Source: Clostridium_AD sp964467165
Lineage (GTDB): Bacteria > Bacillota > Clostridia > Clostridiales > Clostridiaceae
Direction of reading: 5' to 3'
DNA length: 64,000 nucleotides
Assembly: GCA_964467165.1 (NCBI GenBank)
Contig: CAYXOL010000010.1
Location: forward strand, 42,859 to 106,858
Positions 17,617-25,742 of this stretch are shown here, one piece after another (positions within the stretch are counted from its first letter, which is position 1; each line of letters opens with the position of its first letter). Both the position numbers and the translations under genes were made by a program. A model generated the notes under the pieces. That model was given only the letters and a program-made list of their open reading frames with translations. It was not told the DNA's origin and did no database searches.

Positions 17617-18159
17617 ATGAAAGCAAATTTTAAGAATATAATAACTGAAAGATTATTAATAAGAAAACTTGAAATATTGGATAGGGAAGATTTTTTTAAA
17701 TACCGTTCATTGCCGGAGGTTTATGAATATCAGTCATTTATACCTAAGAGCATAAGCGCAGTTGATGATTTTATAAGCCATATCCCTAGCACTCCCAATA
17801 GACCTAATACTTGGTTTCAATTAGCCATTGTTAAAAAGGATGAAGGAATGCTAATAGGGGATATAGGAATTCATTTTTTGGAGGATAATGCTCAGGTTGA
17901 GGTAGGTTATACATTAGCGCCAAGTTACCAAGGTCAGGGGTACGCCATAGAAGCCTTAAAAGCAGTAATTAGTTATTTATTCTTTAATCTTGCGAAACAT
18001 AGAATTACAGCTTCAGTTGATCCCAATAATTTAAAATCAATTAAACTTTTAGAAAAATTAGGCATGAGAAAGGAAGGTCACTTTATCAAGAGTTTTAGAA
18101 TGGGTGATATGTGGTTTGATGATTGCATATATGCCATATTGAGATATGATTGGAAATAA
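17617..18159 (+). CDS. GNAT acetyltransferase (RimJ/RimL type)
   Basis: 180 aa. Starts with TERLLIRKL typical of the RimJ/RimL branch, has VEVGYTLAPSYQGQGYAIEA (acetyl-CoA pyrophosphate loop Q-x-x-G-x-A near residue 108) and ends with SIKLLEKLGMRKEG. Transfers acetyl from CoA to an N-terminal amine or a small-molecule amine; the substrate is not assignable. ATG at 17617 preceded by GGAGGAG. Confidence 0.9.
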   Translation: MKANFKNIITERLLIRKLEILDREDFFKYRSLPEVYEYQSFIPKSISAVDDFISHIPSTPNRPNTWFQLAIVKKDEGMLIGDIGIHFLEDNAQVEVGYTLAPSYQGQGYAIEALKAVISYLFFNLAKHRITASVDPNNLKSIKLLEKLGMRKEGHFIKSFRMGDMWFDDCIYAILRYDWK

Positions 18160-18219
18160 GGAAACATTTATGATGCCCTCGCATATTATAATACCAAATC
18201 TATTTTGTGGAGGTATAAA

Positions 18220-18702
18220 ATGTATGCTATGGCACATATACAAGGAAGTTCTTTAGCACCAAATCTTACTGGTATGGTTTATTTTATGGATGTTCCAGGC
18301 GGTGTAGATATTTATGTGGAAGTGAAAGGATTACCATTATATAAACCAGGAACAGATAAGTCTTTACCCGTTGGTCCTCATGGATTTCATATACATGAAA
18401 TTGGAAATTGTGACATGGGCGACCCAACTAATCCATTTGCTGGTGCAAAGGGCCATTGGAATCCTACAAATCAGCCACACGGAAACCATGCGGGAGATTT
18501 CCCAGTGTTATTTTCTAATAATGGCTATGCTAGGACCATATTTTTCACTAATAAATTTAAAGTTATAGATATAATTGGCAAAGCGGTGGTTATACATGAA
18601 AGTCCAGATGACTATCGTACCCAGCCATCCGGTGACTCTGGTAAACGGATAGGTTGTGGCGTAATTAAACATAGTAGTTACCCAATTTATCCATATATTT
18701 AA
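18220..18702 (+). CDS. sodC: Cu/Zn superoxide dismutase
   Basis: 160 aa from ATG at 18220 (GGAGG at 18209-18213; the longer TTG start includes the RBS). Copper ligands FHIHE, bridging GHW, zinc ligands in the QPHGNHAGDFP stretch, the fourth copper ligand VIHE and the active-site Arg in GKRIGCG are all present, as are the paired Cys (GNCDM, IGCG). The enzyme should dismutate superoxide. No signal peptide is apparent, unlike most Gram-negative SodC, so it may work in the cytoplasm or leave the cell by another route. A decayed partial copy lies at 31340-31417. Confidence 0.9.
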   Translation: MYAMAHIQGSSLAPNLTGMVYFMDVPGGVDIYVEVKGLPLYKPGTDKSLPVGPHGFHIHEIGNCDMGDPTNPFAGAKGHWNPTNQPHGNHAGDFPVLFSNNGYARTIFFTNKFKVIDIIGKAVVIHESPDDYRTQPSGDSGKRIGCGVIKHSSYPIYPYI

Positions 18703-18756
18703 GCACATATCAGGTGTGGTATAGTACCCTAATCGCTTAACAAAAAACATTGATGA

Positions 18757-18788
18757 GAACTGCTGAAATATATTTGGTGGTTCTTTTT
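18757..18788 (+). terminator. Terminator of sodC, copy 2 of the dispersed element
   Basis: GAACTGC pairs with GGTGGTTC through two G-U pairs, loop TGAAATATATTT, then TTTTT. The third copy has A instead of G in the 5' arm, changing a wobble to a Watson-Crick pair, which suggests the stem is maintained. Confidence 0.75.
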
Positions 18789-19025
18789 ATGGTTATTGGG
18801 TGGTAGGGTTGATAATAGAAATTAATGGCACTATAATGAAATATATGTAATTTAAGGGGTGTGGCAAGAAATAAATTATCAAAATGACTTAGTATCATTA
18901 TCAGATTATAGTAAACACATTTTTGCTTATGTTAGGAGTCATTATATACAGAATGATAAGCCTTAGGTAGTAATTTATGCAATAAAAGGGATAGTTAATG
19001 AAATGAGTACATTTGGAGGAGAAAC
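18789..19025. other. Intergenic region before the S51-like peptidase
   Basis: No gene supported. A 35-codon frame from GTG at 18859 to 18966 contains DLVSLSDYSKHIFAYVRSHY, but the start codon directly abuts its possible RBS, and I cannot match it to a family. It may be a relic. Confidence 0.3.
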
Positions 19026-19694
19026 ATGAATATTTTATTAGATGGGTTAGATTTTGATAAAGCTTGGGCATATGATACATTAAAAAGCATAATTAAGAAA
19101 GACTTCAAAATTACAGTTATTCCATTTTCTTTTCATGAAGATAGGATAAAAGACGCTGAGCAATGGGAAAATTTTTATAATAAAAAAAATGGAGAATATT
19201 ATAGTATGATTGTGCTGCCATTTCTAGCGTATGGGATAAGAGAGGACAATATAAGGTGGGTCAATTATTTTGAGGATGACAAAAATAGTTCAAAAGATAA
19301 AATCAATACTAGTGATATTATCTTCTTTACCGGCGGCTTTCCGGATAAGATAATGAGCAGACTCGCAGAATTTGATTTAACTCACACAATTGAACAGCAT
19401 AAGGGTATTATCATGGGATGGAGTGCTGGTGCCATGATACAATGCTATGATTACTACATCTCACCGGACACAGACTATCCAAAGTTTATGTGCGAAAAAG
19501 GATTGAATTGTATTAAGGATTTTGCTGTTGAGGTTCATTATAAAAATACAGAAGCGCAAAATGAAAGTATTAAAAAATTTATAGATGAAACTTGCAAAAA
19601 AGTATATACTACGGAGGCTCAAAGTGCAATTATAGTAGAAGGTAGTAAGGTTATATTATTAGGAAATGCAAACATGTATAAGGGAGCAATTTAA
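19026..19694 (+). CDS. Peptidase S51 / type 1 glutamine amidotransferase-like protein
   Basis: 222 aa. The nucleophile elbow GWSAGAM near residue 137 with Ser in place of the amidotransferase Cys is the hallmark of the dipeptidase E/cyanophycinase group. A later VHY motif supplies a likely His. FFTGGFPDKI earlier forms the oxyanion region. Probably a cytoplasmic Ser peptidase acting on small acidic or unusual dipeptides. ATG at 19026 after GGAGGAG. The next gene starts in the base directly after its stop, so the two are coupled. Confidence 0.8.
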   Translation: MNILLDGLDFDKAWAYDTLKSIIKKDFKITVIPFSFHEDRIKDAEQWENFYNKKNGEYYSMIVLPFLAYGIREDNIRWVNYFEDDKNSSKDKINTSDIIFFTGGFPDKIMSRLAEFDLTHTIEQHKGIIMGWSAGAMIQCYDYYISPDTDYPKFMCEKGLNCIKDFAVEVHYKNTEAQNESIKKFIDETCKKVYTTEAQSAIIVEGSKVILLGNANMYKGAI

Positions 19695-20498
19695 ATGTCT
19701 ACACAAGTAATAATCGTTTTAATTCTTACAGTTATTATTTCTATAATCTCAACGCTAGCTTATTCTGTAAGGATCGTTGCTGTAAGAACAGGAAGAATAG
19801 CAGTAGCTTTTGCAGTATTCAATATTTTTGCATTGATTTCTAGAACTGCAAACAGTGTTCAAGCCCCATTATTGGCTAAAACAATTGAAAATACTATAAA
19901 AACAGGAAATCCCCAAAGTTTATTATCTACATTCAGATGGATATTATTATCCACAACATTTGCCACTATTATTGGAGCTGCATTAATGCCAACCTTTATA
20001 AAAGTCTTTGGCAAGGCTGTGGAATCATTTAGTGTTAATCGGTCTATACCTAAATTATTATTGCATGGTTTTTCGAAATCGGGAATATTACAATTTAAAA
20101 ATAGTGTTACAGCACCTAAAAAAGAAAACTTGTCACAATTGAAAAATTTTAAAACTATGCCAAAGAAAATTATTTTACTTAACACTTTAGCATTTTCAAT
20201 AGCAACTGTTGGTGTTTTGGCATCACTGTATGCAGGGTGTTTAAATCCAGAATTAAGAACAACATGCAGTACGTTAGCATCTGTAATAACTGGATTGTCA
20301 ACGATAATTATGGTTATATTCATCGACCCATACATATCAATTTTAACAGATGATGTAATTAAAGGAGAATGTACGCAATTGCAGTTTGATAGATGTATAA
20401 TTTTTATTGTTGGAGGACTAATAGTAGGCACGATTTTAGCTCAGATTTTATTAGTTCCAGCGGCTGAGGTAATATCCTTTATAGCTAAAATAATTTAA
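19695..20498 (+). CDS. amj: Lipid II flippase, Amj family
   Basis: 267 aa polytopic membrane protein. Hydrophobic helices lie at about 5-25, 37-50, 80-105, 160-180, 195-217 and 237-265. The N-terminal TLAYSVRIVAVRTGRIAVAFA (part) and SRTANSVQAPLLAKT are typical of the Amj (YdaH, DUF2837) family, which in Bacillus subtilis moves lipid-linked peptidoglycan precursors when MurJ is absent. The RBS (GGGAGC) lies inside the end of the S51-like gene. Whether the paired peptidase acts in wall metabolism is open. Confidence 0.88.
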   Translation: MSTQVIIVLILTVIISIISTLAYSVRIVAVRTGRIAVAFAVFNIFALISRTANSVQAPLLAKTIENTIKTGNPQSLLSTFRWILLSTTFATIIGAALMPTFIKVFGKAVESFSVNRSIPKLLLHGFSKSGILQFKNSVTAPKKENLSQLKNFKTMPKKIILLNTLAFSIATVGVLASLYAGCLNPELRTTCSTLASVITGLSTIIMVIFIDPYISILTDDVIKGECTQLQFDRCIIFIVGGLIVGTILAQILLVPAAEVISFIAKII

Positions 20499-20609
20499 AA
20501 TATAATATAAAACTATGATATAATTTAGGAAAACAAGGGGGTTTAATAGGTTTTAAGCTCTAAAACATTTATTTGACATAAACTAAAATTTTACATTCGG
20601 AGGTAAATA

Positions 20610-22349
20610 ATGTTTAAAAATTTTAAAATTAAGACGATTTTAATTGTGCTTGTAATTTCTATGATTGGATTTATGGCAATTTTAGGTGGGGTTACAACTA
20701 TTACTGTTAATAAGCTAAACAAAAATATGAATTCATCACTAGAGGCATCTGAGCAGTACACCATCTTAGTTGATAAAGCGAGAAATGTTCAAGTTACCTT
20801 TAAAAAGCAAGTTCAGGAGTGGAAAAATATTTTATTAAGAGGACAAGACCCTGAATCATATAAAAAATACTACGAAGGTTTTAAACAAGAAGAAAACTCA
20901 GTTACCTCACAGTTAGAAGAGTTAAAAGGATTAATGCAGAAAGAAGGTCTAAGTACTGAATTAGTTGATGAGACAATAAGTACTCATAAAGACTTAGGAG
21001 AAAAGTATGGGCAAGCCCTGAAAAGCTTTGATAGAAAAAGCCCTGAAACTTACAAAGTTATTGATAAAATGGTAAATGGTATAGATAGAGCACCTACAGA
21101 CGCAATTGATAATATTGTAGCATCTATTGAGAAATCATCAAAAGAAGCTATGCTTAAAAGTAAGCAAGATATTAGTGATGGACAAAAGGCATTTTTCACT
21201 AGAATATACATAATTATAGTGGTTTGTATTGTAATTATTTCTTTCCTTGCTATAGTAGCATCATTAATATATAAAAACATGAGCAAATCTATTGAACACT
21301 TGAGAATCTTAATGTCAAGAGCTGAAAGTGGTGACCTTACTGTTAAAGAAGATAATTATGCTAAAGATGAAGTCGGTATGATGACAGAAGCTTTTAATAA
21401 ATTAATTGCTAAGGTTAGGGTATTAATGGTTGATATTAAAAAAATCTCAAGTGTAGTTCAAAATACATCTTCACATGTTAAACATGTTTCTGAAGAGTTA
21501 AAAACAACAGGAGAACAAATTAATATTGCAGTTGGAGATATAGCAAGTGGTTCCATAGAACAATCTGATCTTGCATGCCAAGGTAATGAAATGCTTTCAG
21601 ACGTTAATAATGGACTTGAAAAAATAGTTAAAAGAAGCTATAACTCTAAAAACTTAACGGTGCAAACTAAAGGAATTGTTGAAGAGGGTCTAGAGATAGT
21701 TCAACATCAAAAGGTGAAAATGAGTGAGAATTTAAAAGCAATTAGTGGTATTAATAATGCAATAAATAAACTTTCTCAAAATTCCAATGAAATTGGACAA
21801 ATTGTAGATACTATTTCAAAAATATCAAAGCAAACTAATTTACTTGCTTTAAATGCAGCTATTGAAGCCGCGAGAGCAGGAGAACAAGGAAAGGGTTTTG
21901 TGGTAGTTTCTGAAGAAGTAAGAAAGCTAGCAGAAGAATCGGAAACTGCATCTAAGAAAATTTCACAGTTAATTACCGAAATTCAAAACTCTATTAATGA
22001 TACTGTAGTAGAGATGGATAATACAGAAAAAGTAGTAAAAGAACAAGACGTAATTGTAGATGAATTAAATATTAAATTTGAACAAATGTTTACTGCGGTT
22101 ACAAATGTTACAAATGAAATAGTTGAGAATGCTGAATCATTAGAGAAACTAAATTCTGCAGCTGTAAAGGTAGGCAGTAATATTGGAACCATGGTTGGTA
22201 TTATCCAATCAAGTACAGCTAATACAGAAGAAGTAACAGCATCTATTGAACAACAAACTGCATCTATTGATGTAATGGGAAATGAGATAGATAAACTGCA
22301 TGAGCAAGTTAATAATTTAGATAAATCAATTGAAAAATTTATAATATAA
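20610..22349 (+). CDS. Methyl-accepting chemotaxis protein
   Basis: 579 aa. TM helix 1 at about 9-31, a four-helix-bundle type extracytoplasmic sensor (about 32-193, highly charged and helical, no PAS/Cache motif), TM helix 2 about 195-217, HAMP about 218-272, then the long signalling coiled coil. The hairpin tip (KQTNLLALNAAIEAARAGEQ, near 410-430) is intact for CheA/CheW binding. Ends in IEKFII with no CheR/CheB-tethering pentapeptide. Ligand unknown. ATG at 20610 after GGAGG. Confidence 0.93.
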   Translation: MFKNFKIKTILIVLVISMIGFMAILGGVTTITVNKLNKNMNSSLEASEQYTILVDKARNVQVTFKKQVQEWKNILLRGQDPESYKKYYEGFKQEENSVTSQLEELKGLMQKEGLSTELVDETISTHKDLGEKYGQALKSFDRKSPETYKVIDKMVNGIDRAPTDAIDNIVASIEKSSKEAMLKSKQDISDGQKAFFTRIYIIIVVCIVIISFLAIVASLIYKNMSKSIEHLRILMSRAESGDLTVKEDNYAKDEVGMMTEAFNKLIAKVRVLMVDIKKISSVVQNTSSHVKHVSEELKTTGEQINIAVGDIASGSIEQSDLACQGNEMLSDVNNGLEKIVKRSYNSKNLTVQTKGIVEEGLEIVQHQKVKMSENLKAISGINNAINKLSQNSNEIGQIVDTISKISKQTNLLALNAAIEAARAGEQGKGFVVVSEEVRKLAEESETASKKISQLITEIQNSINDTVVEMDNTEKVVKEQDVIVDELNIKFEQMFTAVTNVTNEIVENAESLEKLNSAAVKVGSNIGTMVGIIQSSTANTEEVTASIEQQTASIDVMGNEIDKLHEQVNNLDKSIEKFII

Positions 22350-22432
22350 TGGACGTGTAAATAATTTTATGCGAGCTAATGTGCTTATATATTATATCAA
22401 AAATACTAAAGAGAGTTCATGATGTATAATGG

Positions 22433-22484
22433 TACCTATAAGATGGACACGTGAAAAAAAGTGTTTGGACTATAGGTATTTTTT
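22433..22484 (+). terminator. Terminator of the chemoreceptor gene
   Basis: TACCTATA / TATAGGTA outer stem with an inner CAC/GTG pairing and a run of seven T. It lies about 85 bp after the stop. Confidence 0.6.
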
Positions 22485-22603
22485 TGTATAATTCATATAA
22501 AGATAGGGGATGATTATAAGCTATAGTTGCTTTTATAATAAAATCATAAACACCCTATTGGTGAGTTTCTTGTTACACATAAATAGCAATTTTGATAAAA
22601 TAA

Positions 22604-22627
22604 AAAACCCTTGAATTCAGGGGTTTT
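22604..22627. terminator. Terminator of the LacI regulator gene
   Basis: AAAACCC / GGGTTTT with partly self-pairing TTGAATTCAG loop. Read on the minus strand it is followed by a T-run, so it ends the lacI-type transcript; it may also act on the + strand. Confidence 0.6.
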
Positions 22628-22703
22628 CGTTGTTTTTAGATTGGAAACAGAGTGCGGAATGAGAATAAGATGAACCGTTCCAATTTTTGGGAATATCTTA
22701 CTG

Positions 22704-23708
22704 CTATGTGGATTCTCTTATTATTAATTCATAATCAGAGTACAATTTTTTATTTGTAGGATATTTTTCATTTAATATATCTACAAATAAATTAGCAGAT
22801 TTTTGTCCAAGACTGAACATTTTTTGATCTACGGTAGTTAAGGAAGGGGTAACCAATGATGCCATTTCAATATTACTATATCCCATTATTGAAACTTGTT
22901 CTGGTATTTTTGCACCTGAAACTAAAAATTCCCTCATGGCACCTATGGCAATCATATCTGAGCAACAAAATAAAGTATAGGGAAATGGAATTTTTCTTTT
23001 TATAAGTTCTTTTGCAGCATCTCTTCCACTTGAATAGCTATACTCACAATCAATTAATTTAGTTTTATCAAATGCAATATTATTTTCGCTCAAACATTGT
23101 TTTAACGCAGAGGTTTTTACCATTGTAGTTTTCCAAAGTTGATTTCCAAGTAAATATATATCTCTTTTCTCTTTAGAAACTAAATAATTAAAGGACTTAT
23201 AGGCGGCTTCTTTCTCGTCTACCATGACAGAAAATAATTTTGTCCCCCCTTTAATAAAACTATTAACAAGTATTATAGGATAGGTTTCACTAAGTTCAAT
23301 AATAAAACTTGCGTTAATATCATTTATTGGTCGGCTGCCTGCTATAATAAATCCCTCTACTTGTTTATTAACAAGTACCTCTATTTCTTTTCTCTCAATA
23401 TTTTTGTCATTTTCCGTAGAACAAAGTATTATGTTATATTCGATCTTTTGAAATATATCTGTTATCCCTTTAACTACTTCCGCAAAAAAAGGATTGGATA
23501 TATCGGACATTATAACTCCTATAGTCTTCATGCTGATGTTATTTAAACCGCGTGCATAAGCATTAGGTTTAAAATTTTTTTCAGTCATTATTTGAAGAAT
23601 CCTTTGACGGGTTTTTTCTTTAACTGAACCGTTATTATTTATGACCCTAGATACGGTGGCAACAGAAACTCCTGAGTCTTTTGCAAGGTTATAAATGTTA
23701 TAACTCAT
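22704..23708 (-). CDS. LacI-family transcriptional regulator
   Basis: 334 aa from the ATG at 23708 (AGGAG seven bases upstream; a longer frame to 23753 lacks an RBS). N-terminal HTH: NLAKDSGVSVATVSRVINNNG; residues about 60-330 form the periplasmic-binding-like sugar sensor. It is divergent from a TRAP transporter-GH31 operon whose promoter is bracketed by two near-identical palindromes TGTAACYRGTTACA. A weaker copy of the palindrome lies 21 bp upstream of its own start codon, suggesting autoregulation. The effector is likely the sugar or sugar acid handled by the operon. Confidence 0.92.
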   Translation of the reverse strand: MSYNIYNLAKDSGVSVATVSRVINNNGSVKEKTRQRILQIMTEKNFKPNAYARGLNNISMKTIGVIMSDISNPFFAEVVKGITDIFQKIEYNIILCSTENDKNIERKEIEVLVNKQVEGFIIAGSRPINDINASFIIELSETYPIILVNSFIKGGTKLFSVMVDEKEAAYKSFNYLVSKEKRDIYLLGNQLWKTTMVKTSALKQCLSENNIAFDKTKLIDCEYSYSSGRDAAKELIKRKIPFPYTLFCCSDMIAIGAMREFLVSGAKIPEQVSIMGYSNIEMASLVTPSLTTVDQKMFSLGQKSANLFVDILNEKYPTNKKLYSDYELIIREST

Positions 23709-23728
23709 ATGGAATGTCTCCTCTCTTA

Positions 23729-23742
23729 TGAAACTAGTTACG
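23729..23742. promoter_or_regulatory. Imperfect LacI operator in front of lacI
   Basis: TGAAACTAGTTACG matches the dyad TGTAACYRGTTACA at 12 of 14 positions. It is just upstream of the start codon of the lacI-type gene, fitting negative autoregulation. Confidence 0.5.
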
Positions 23743-23908
23743 ATAATAAGCATGTGAATTAAGTAAACAAGTAATGCTTATAAATAGTAATATTACTATT
23801 TATGATAATAATATCATATAATCTACAGCACATCAATGTATAGTATCTAAAACATGAAAACAGGAGGAGCCAATTTAGTACATACTAAATTCTAAGGAAC
23901 GAAAAAAA

Positions 23909-24038
23909 TGTAACTGGTTACAAAAATATTCGAAAAACTATATACAGTAAATAAAATAAATGATACAATAATTTTGTAAACGTTAATCAAATATGAAAAG
24001 ACGTTTTATATTTTTAAATTAAATTGTAACCAGTTACA
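23909..24038. promoter_or_regulatory. TRAP operon control region: two LacI operators, promoter, cre-like site
   Basis: TGTAACTGGTTACA (23909-23922) and TGTAACCAGTTACA (24025-24038) are 14-bp dyads differing only at the centre, with centres 116 bp apart (about 11 helical turns, suitable for looping). Between them lies a -10-like TACAAT (23964-23969) with a weak TATACA 17 bp upstream. TGTAAACGTTAATC (23975-23988), near the expected transcription start, resembles a CcpA cre box. Together they suggest induction by the LacI effector plus catabolite repression. Confidence 0.65.
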
Positions 24039-24130
24039 TATTTCGAAAGTAAAATATAGGATTTAATTAAATGGTTTATGAAAATACTATATTTAAACTA
24101 AATTTAATGAATATTATAGGGGGAGTAAAA

Positions 24131-25144
24131 ATGAAAAAAACAATGATTTTATGTTTAGTAGGACTTATGACAGTTGGTATGGTTGGTTGTGGTAATAAAA
24201 AAACAACAGTAAGTTCAACATCTGGCGGTGATAAAGAAGTAACTTTAAAATTAGCACACAATTTAACAGAAACACATCCAGTAGGTTTAGCTTTAGCACA
24301 ATTTTCAAAATCAGTTGAGGAAAAGACAAATGGAAGTGTTAAAATTCAAATATTTCCTAATGGCCAATTGGGTGATGAAACTTCTGTTTTAGAGCAACTT
24401 AAAGCTGGCGCTATTGCTATGACAAAGGTATCTGCGGCGGCACTTACAGCATATGACGACGGTTATAACGCATTTACGTTGCCTTACATATTCGCAGATG
24501 AAAAACATTATTTTAAATCGATGGAATCTGCTGCGGTACAAGAACTCTATAACAAGACAAAAGAAAAGGGGTTTATAGGACTCACATATTACAATTCAGG
24601 AGCACGTTCATTCTATACAGCTAAAAAGCCTATAAATACACCACAAGACCTAAAAGGTCTAAAAATTAGAGTTATGGGATTTAAGACGCAGACTGAGATG
24701 ATACAGGCTTTAGGTGGAACTCCAGTATCTTTACCTTATGGTGAGGTTTACACTGCACTTCAATCAGGCGTTATTGATGGTGCAGAGAGCAATGAAACAG
24801 CCTTAACAATTGGTAAACACGGTGAAGTAGCTAAGTACTTTAGTTATGATGAGCATACAATGATTCCTGATATTTTAGTTGTAAGTTCAAAAGTTTGGGA
24901 TACATTATCGAAAGATCAACAAAAAGCTATTCAGGAAGCAGCAAAAGAATCAACAACATTCGCAAACCCATTATGGACAAAATCTATTTCTGATGCAAAA
25001 GTTGAAGCAGAAAAAATGGGTGTAAAGTTCAATGATGTTGATAAGAAACCATTCCAAGATGCGGTTGCACCAGTGTTAAAAAAATACTCAGACTCAATGC
25101 CTGAAGTGAAAAAATTATTAGAAACATTTAAAGGATTAGAATAA
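24131..25144 (+). CDS. TRAP transporter substrate-binding lipoprotein (DctP family)
   Basis: 337 aa from ATG at 24131 (AGGGGGAG upstream); a longer frame from 24071 has no RBS. A lipoprotein signal peptide ends with VGMVGC, Cys at residue 20. The mature part has the DctP features: LKLAHNLTETHPVG near the N-terminus and LKGLKIRVMGFKT with the Arg that normally pairs with a substrate carboxylate. It delivers substrate to the QM permease. DctP proteins bind mostly organic or sugar acids, so an acidic ligand is expected. Followed by a hairpin and a 17-bp tandem duplication spanning the stop. Confidence 0.92.
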   Translation: MKKTMILCLVGLMTVGMVGCGNKKTTVSSTSGGDKEVTLKLAHNLTETHPVGLALAQFSKSVEEKTNGSVKIQIFPNGQLGDETSVLEQLKAGAIAMTKVSAAALTAYDDGYNAFTLPYIFADEKHYFKSMESAAVQELYNKTKEKGFIGLTYYNSGARSFYTAKKPINTPQDLKGLKIRVMGFKTQTEMIQALGGTPVSLPYGEVYTALQSGVIDGAESNETALTIGKHGEVAKYFSYDEHTMIPDILVVSSKVWDTLSKDQQKAIQEAAKESTTFANPLWTKSISDAKVEAEKMGVKFNDVDKKPFQDAVAPVLKKYSDSMPEVKKLLETFKGLE

Positions 25145-25194
25145 TTAGAGGATTAGAATAATTGATGAGCCAGAATATTAATATATTCCGGCTC
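25132..25194 (+). repeat. Tandem duplication at dctP stop plus intercistronic hairpin
   Basis: AGGATTAGAATAATT occurs at 25132-25146 and again at 25149-25163, a 17-bp tandem repeat across the stop codon. A 13-bp stem with one mismatch (TGAGCCAGAATAT / ATATTCCGGCTCA, 25165-25194) follows. Hairpins between binding-protein and permease genes commonly lower downstream expression or protect the upstream mRNA. Confidence 0.6.
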
Positions 25195-25244
25195 AATATA
25201 AACAATATAAAAAAATAAAAAAATTGATGGAGGTAAAGACAAGA

Positions 25245-25718
25245 ATGAAAACTATTAAATTTATCTTAGATAAATTTCTAACTTATGCTATATCTATACT
25301 TCTAATAGTGATGACAGGTTTAGTTTTATGGCAAGTATTCACAAGATATGTGATGAACAATCCAAGCACTTTTACAGAAGAATTAGTTATAATTATTTTA
25401 ATTTGGACATCTTTTTTGGGAGCAGCATATGCTTTTGGAAGCAGACAACACATGGCTTTGATTTTTTTAAAGGAGAAAACAAAAGGGCATAGTAAATTAT
25501 TTCTCTCTGTTTTTATTGATGTAGTAATTCTGTTATTTGCAGTAGTAATACTTATTATTGGTGGTAATCAGATTACAATGGGTGTAGCTGGAATAAAAAC
25601 ACCCATATTAGCTATTCCGAAAGCGTATATTTATTCTTCAACTATAGTTTCAGGTGTACTAATTGTTTTCTATCAATTTGTTAATATTGTTGAAGATTTT
25701 AGAATTAAAGATAAGTAA
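25245..25718 (+). CDS. TRAP transporter small permease (DctQ family)
   Basis: 157 aa from ATG at 25245, RBS GGAGG at 25229-25233. Four hydrophobic helices (about 13-33, 47-65, 88-108, 126-148). The WQVFTRYVMNNPSTFTEEL segment (helix 1-2 loop) is the DctQ signature. Partner of the DctM subunit beginning 24 bp downstream. Confidence 0.92.
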   Translation: MKTIKFILDKFLTYAISILLIVMTGLVLWQVFTRYVMNNPSTFTEELVIIILIWTSFLGAAYAFGSRQHMALIFLKEKTKGHSKLFLSVFIDVVILLFAVVILIIGGNQITMGVAGIKTPILAIPKAYIYSSTIVSGVLIVFYQFVNIVEDFRIKDK

Positions 25719-25742
25719 TTTATGTAGGAAGGAGATAACAAA

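Noticed and set aside
18859..18966. 35-codon frame with GTG start before the S51-like peptidase
   Set aside because: The start codon directly abuts the possible RBS and no family match is known.
19859..20431. 190-codon open frame antisense to amj
   Set aside because: Entirely shadows a well-recognised membrane protein; its composition is that of a reverse-complement reading.
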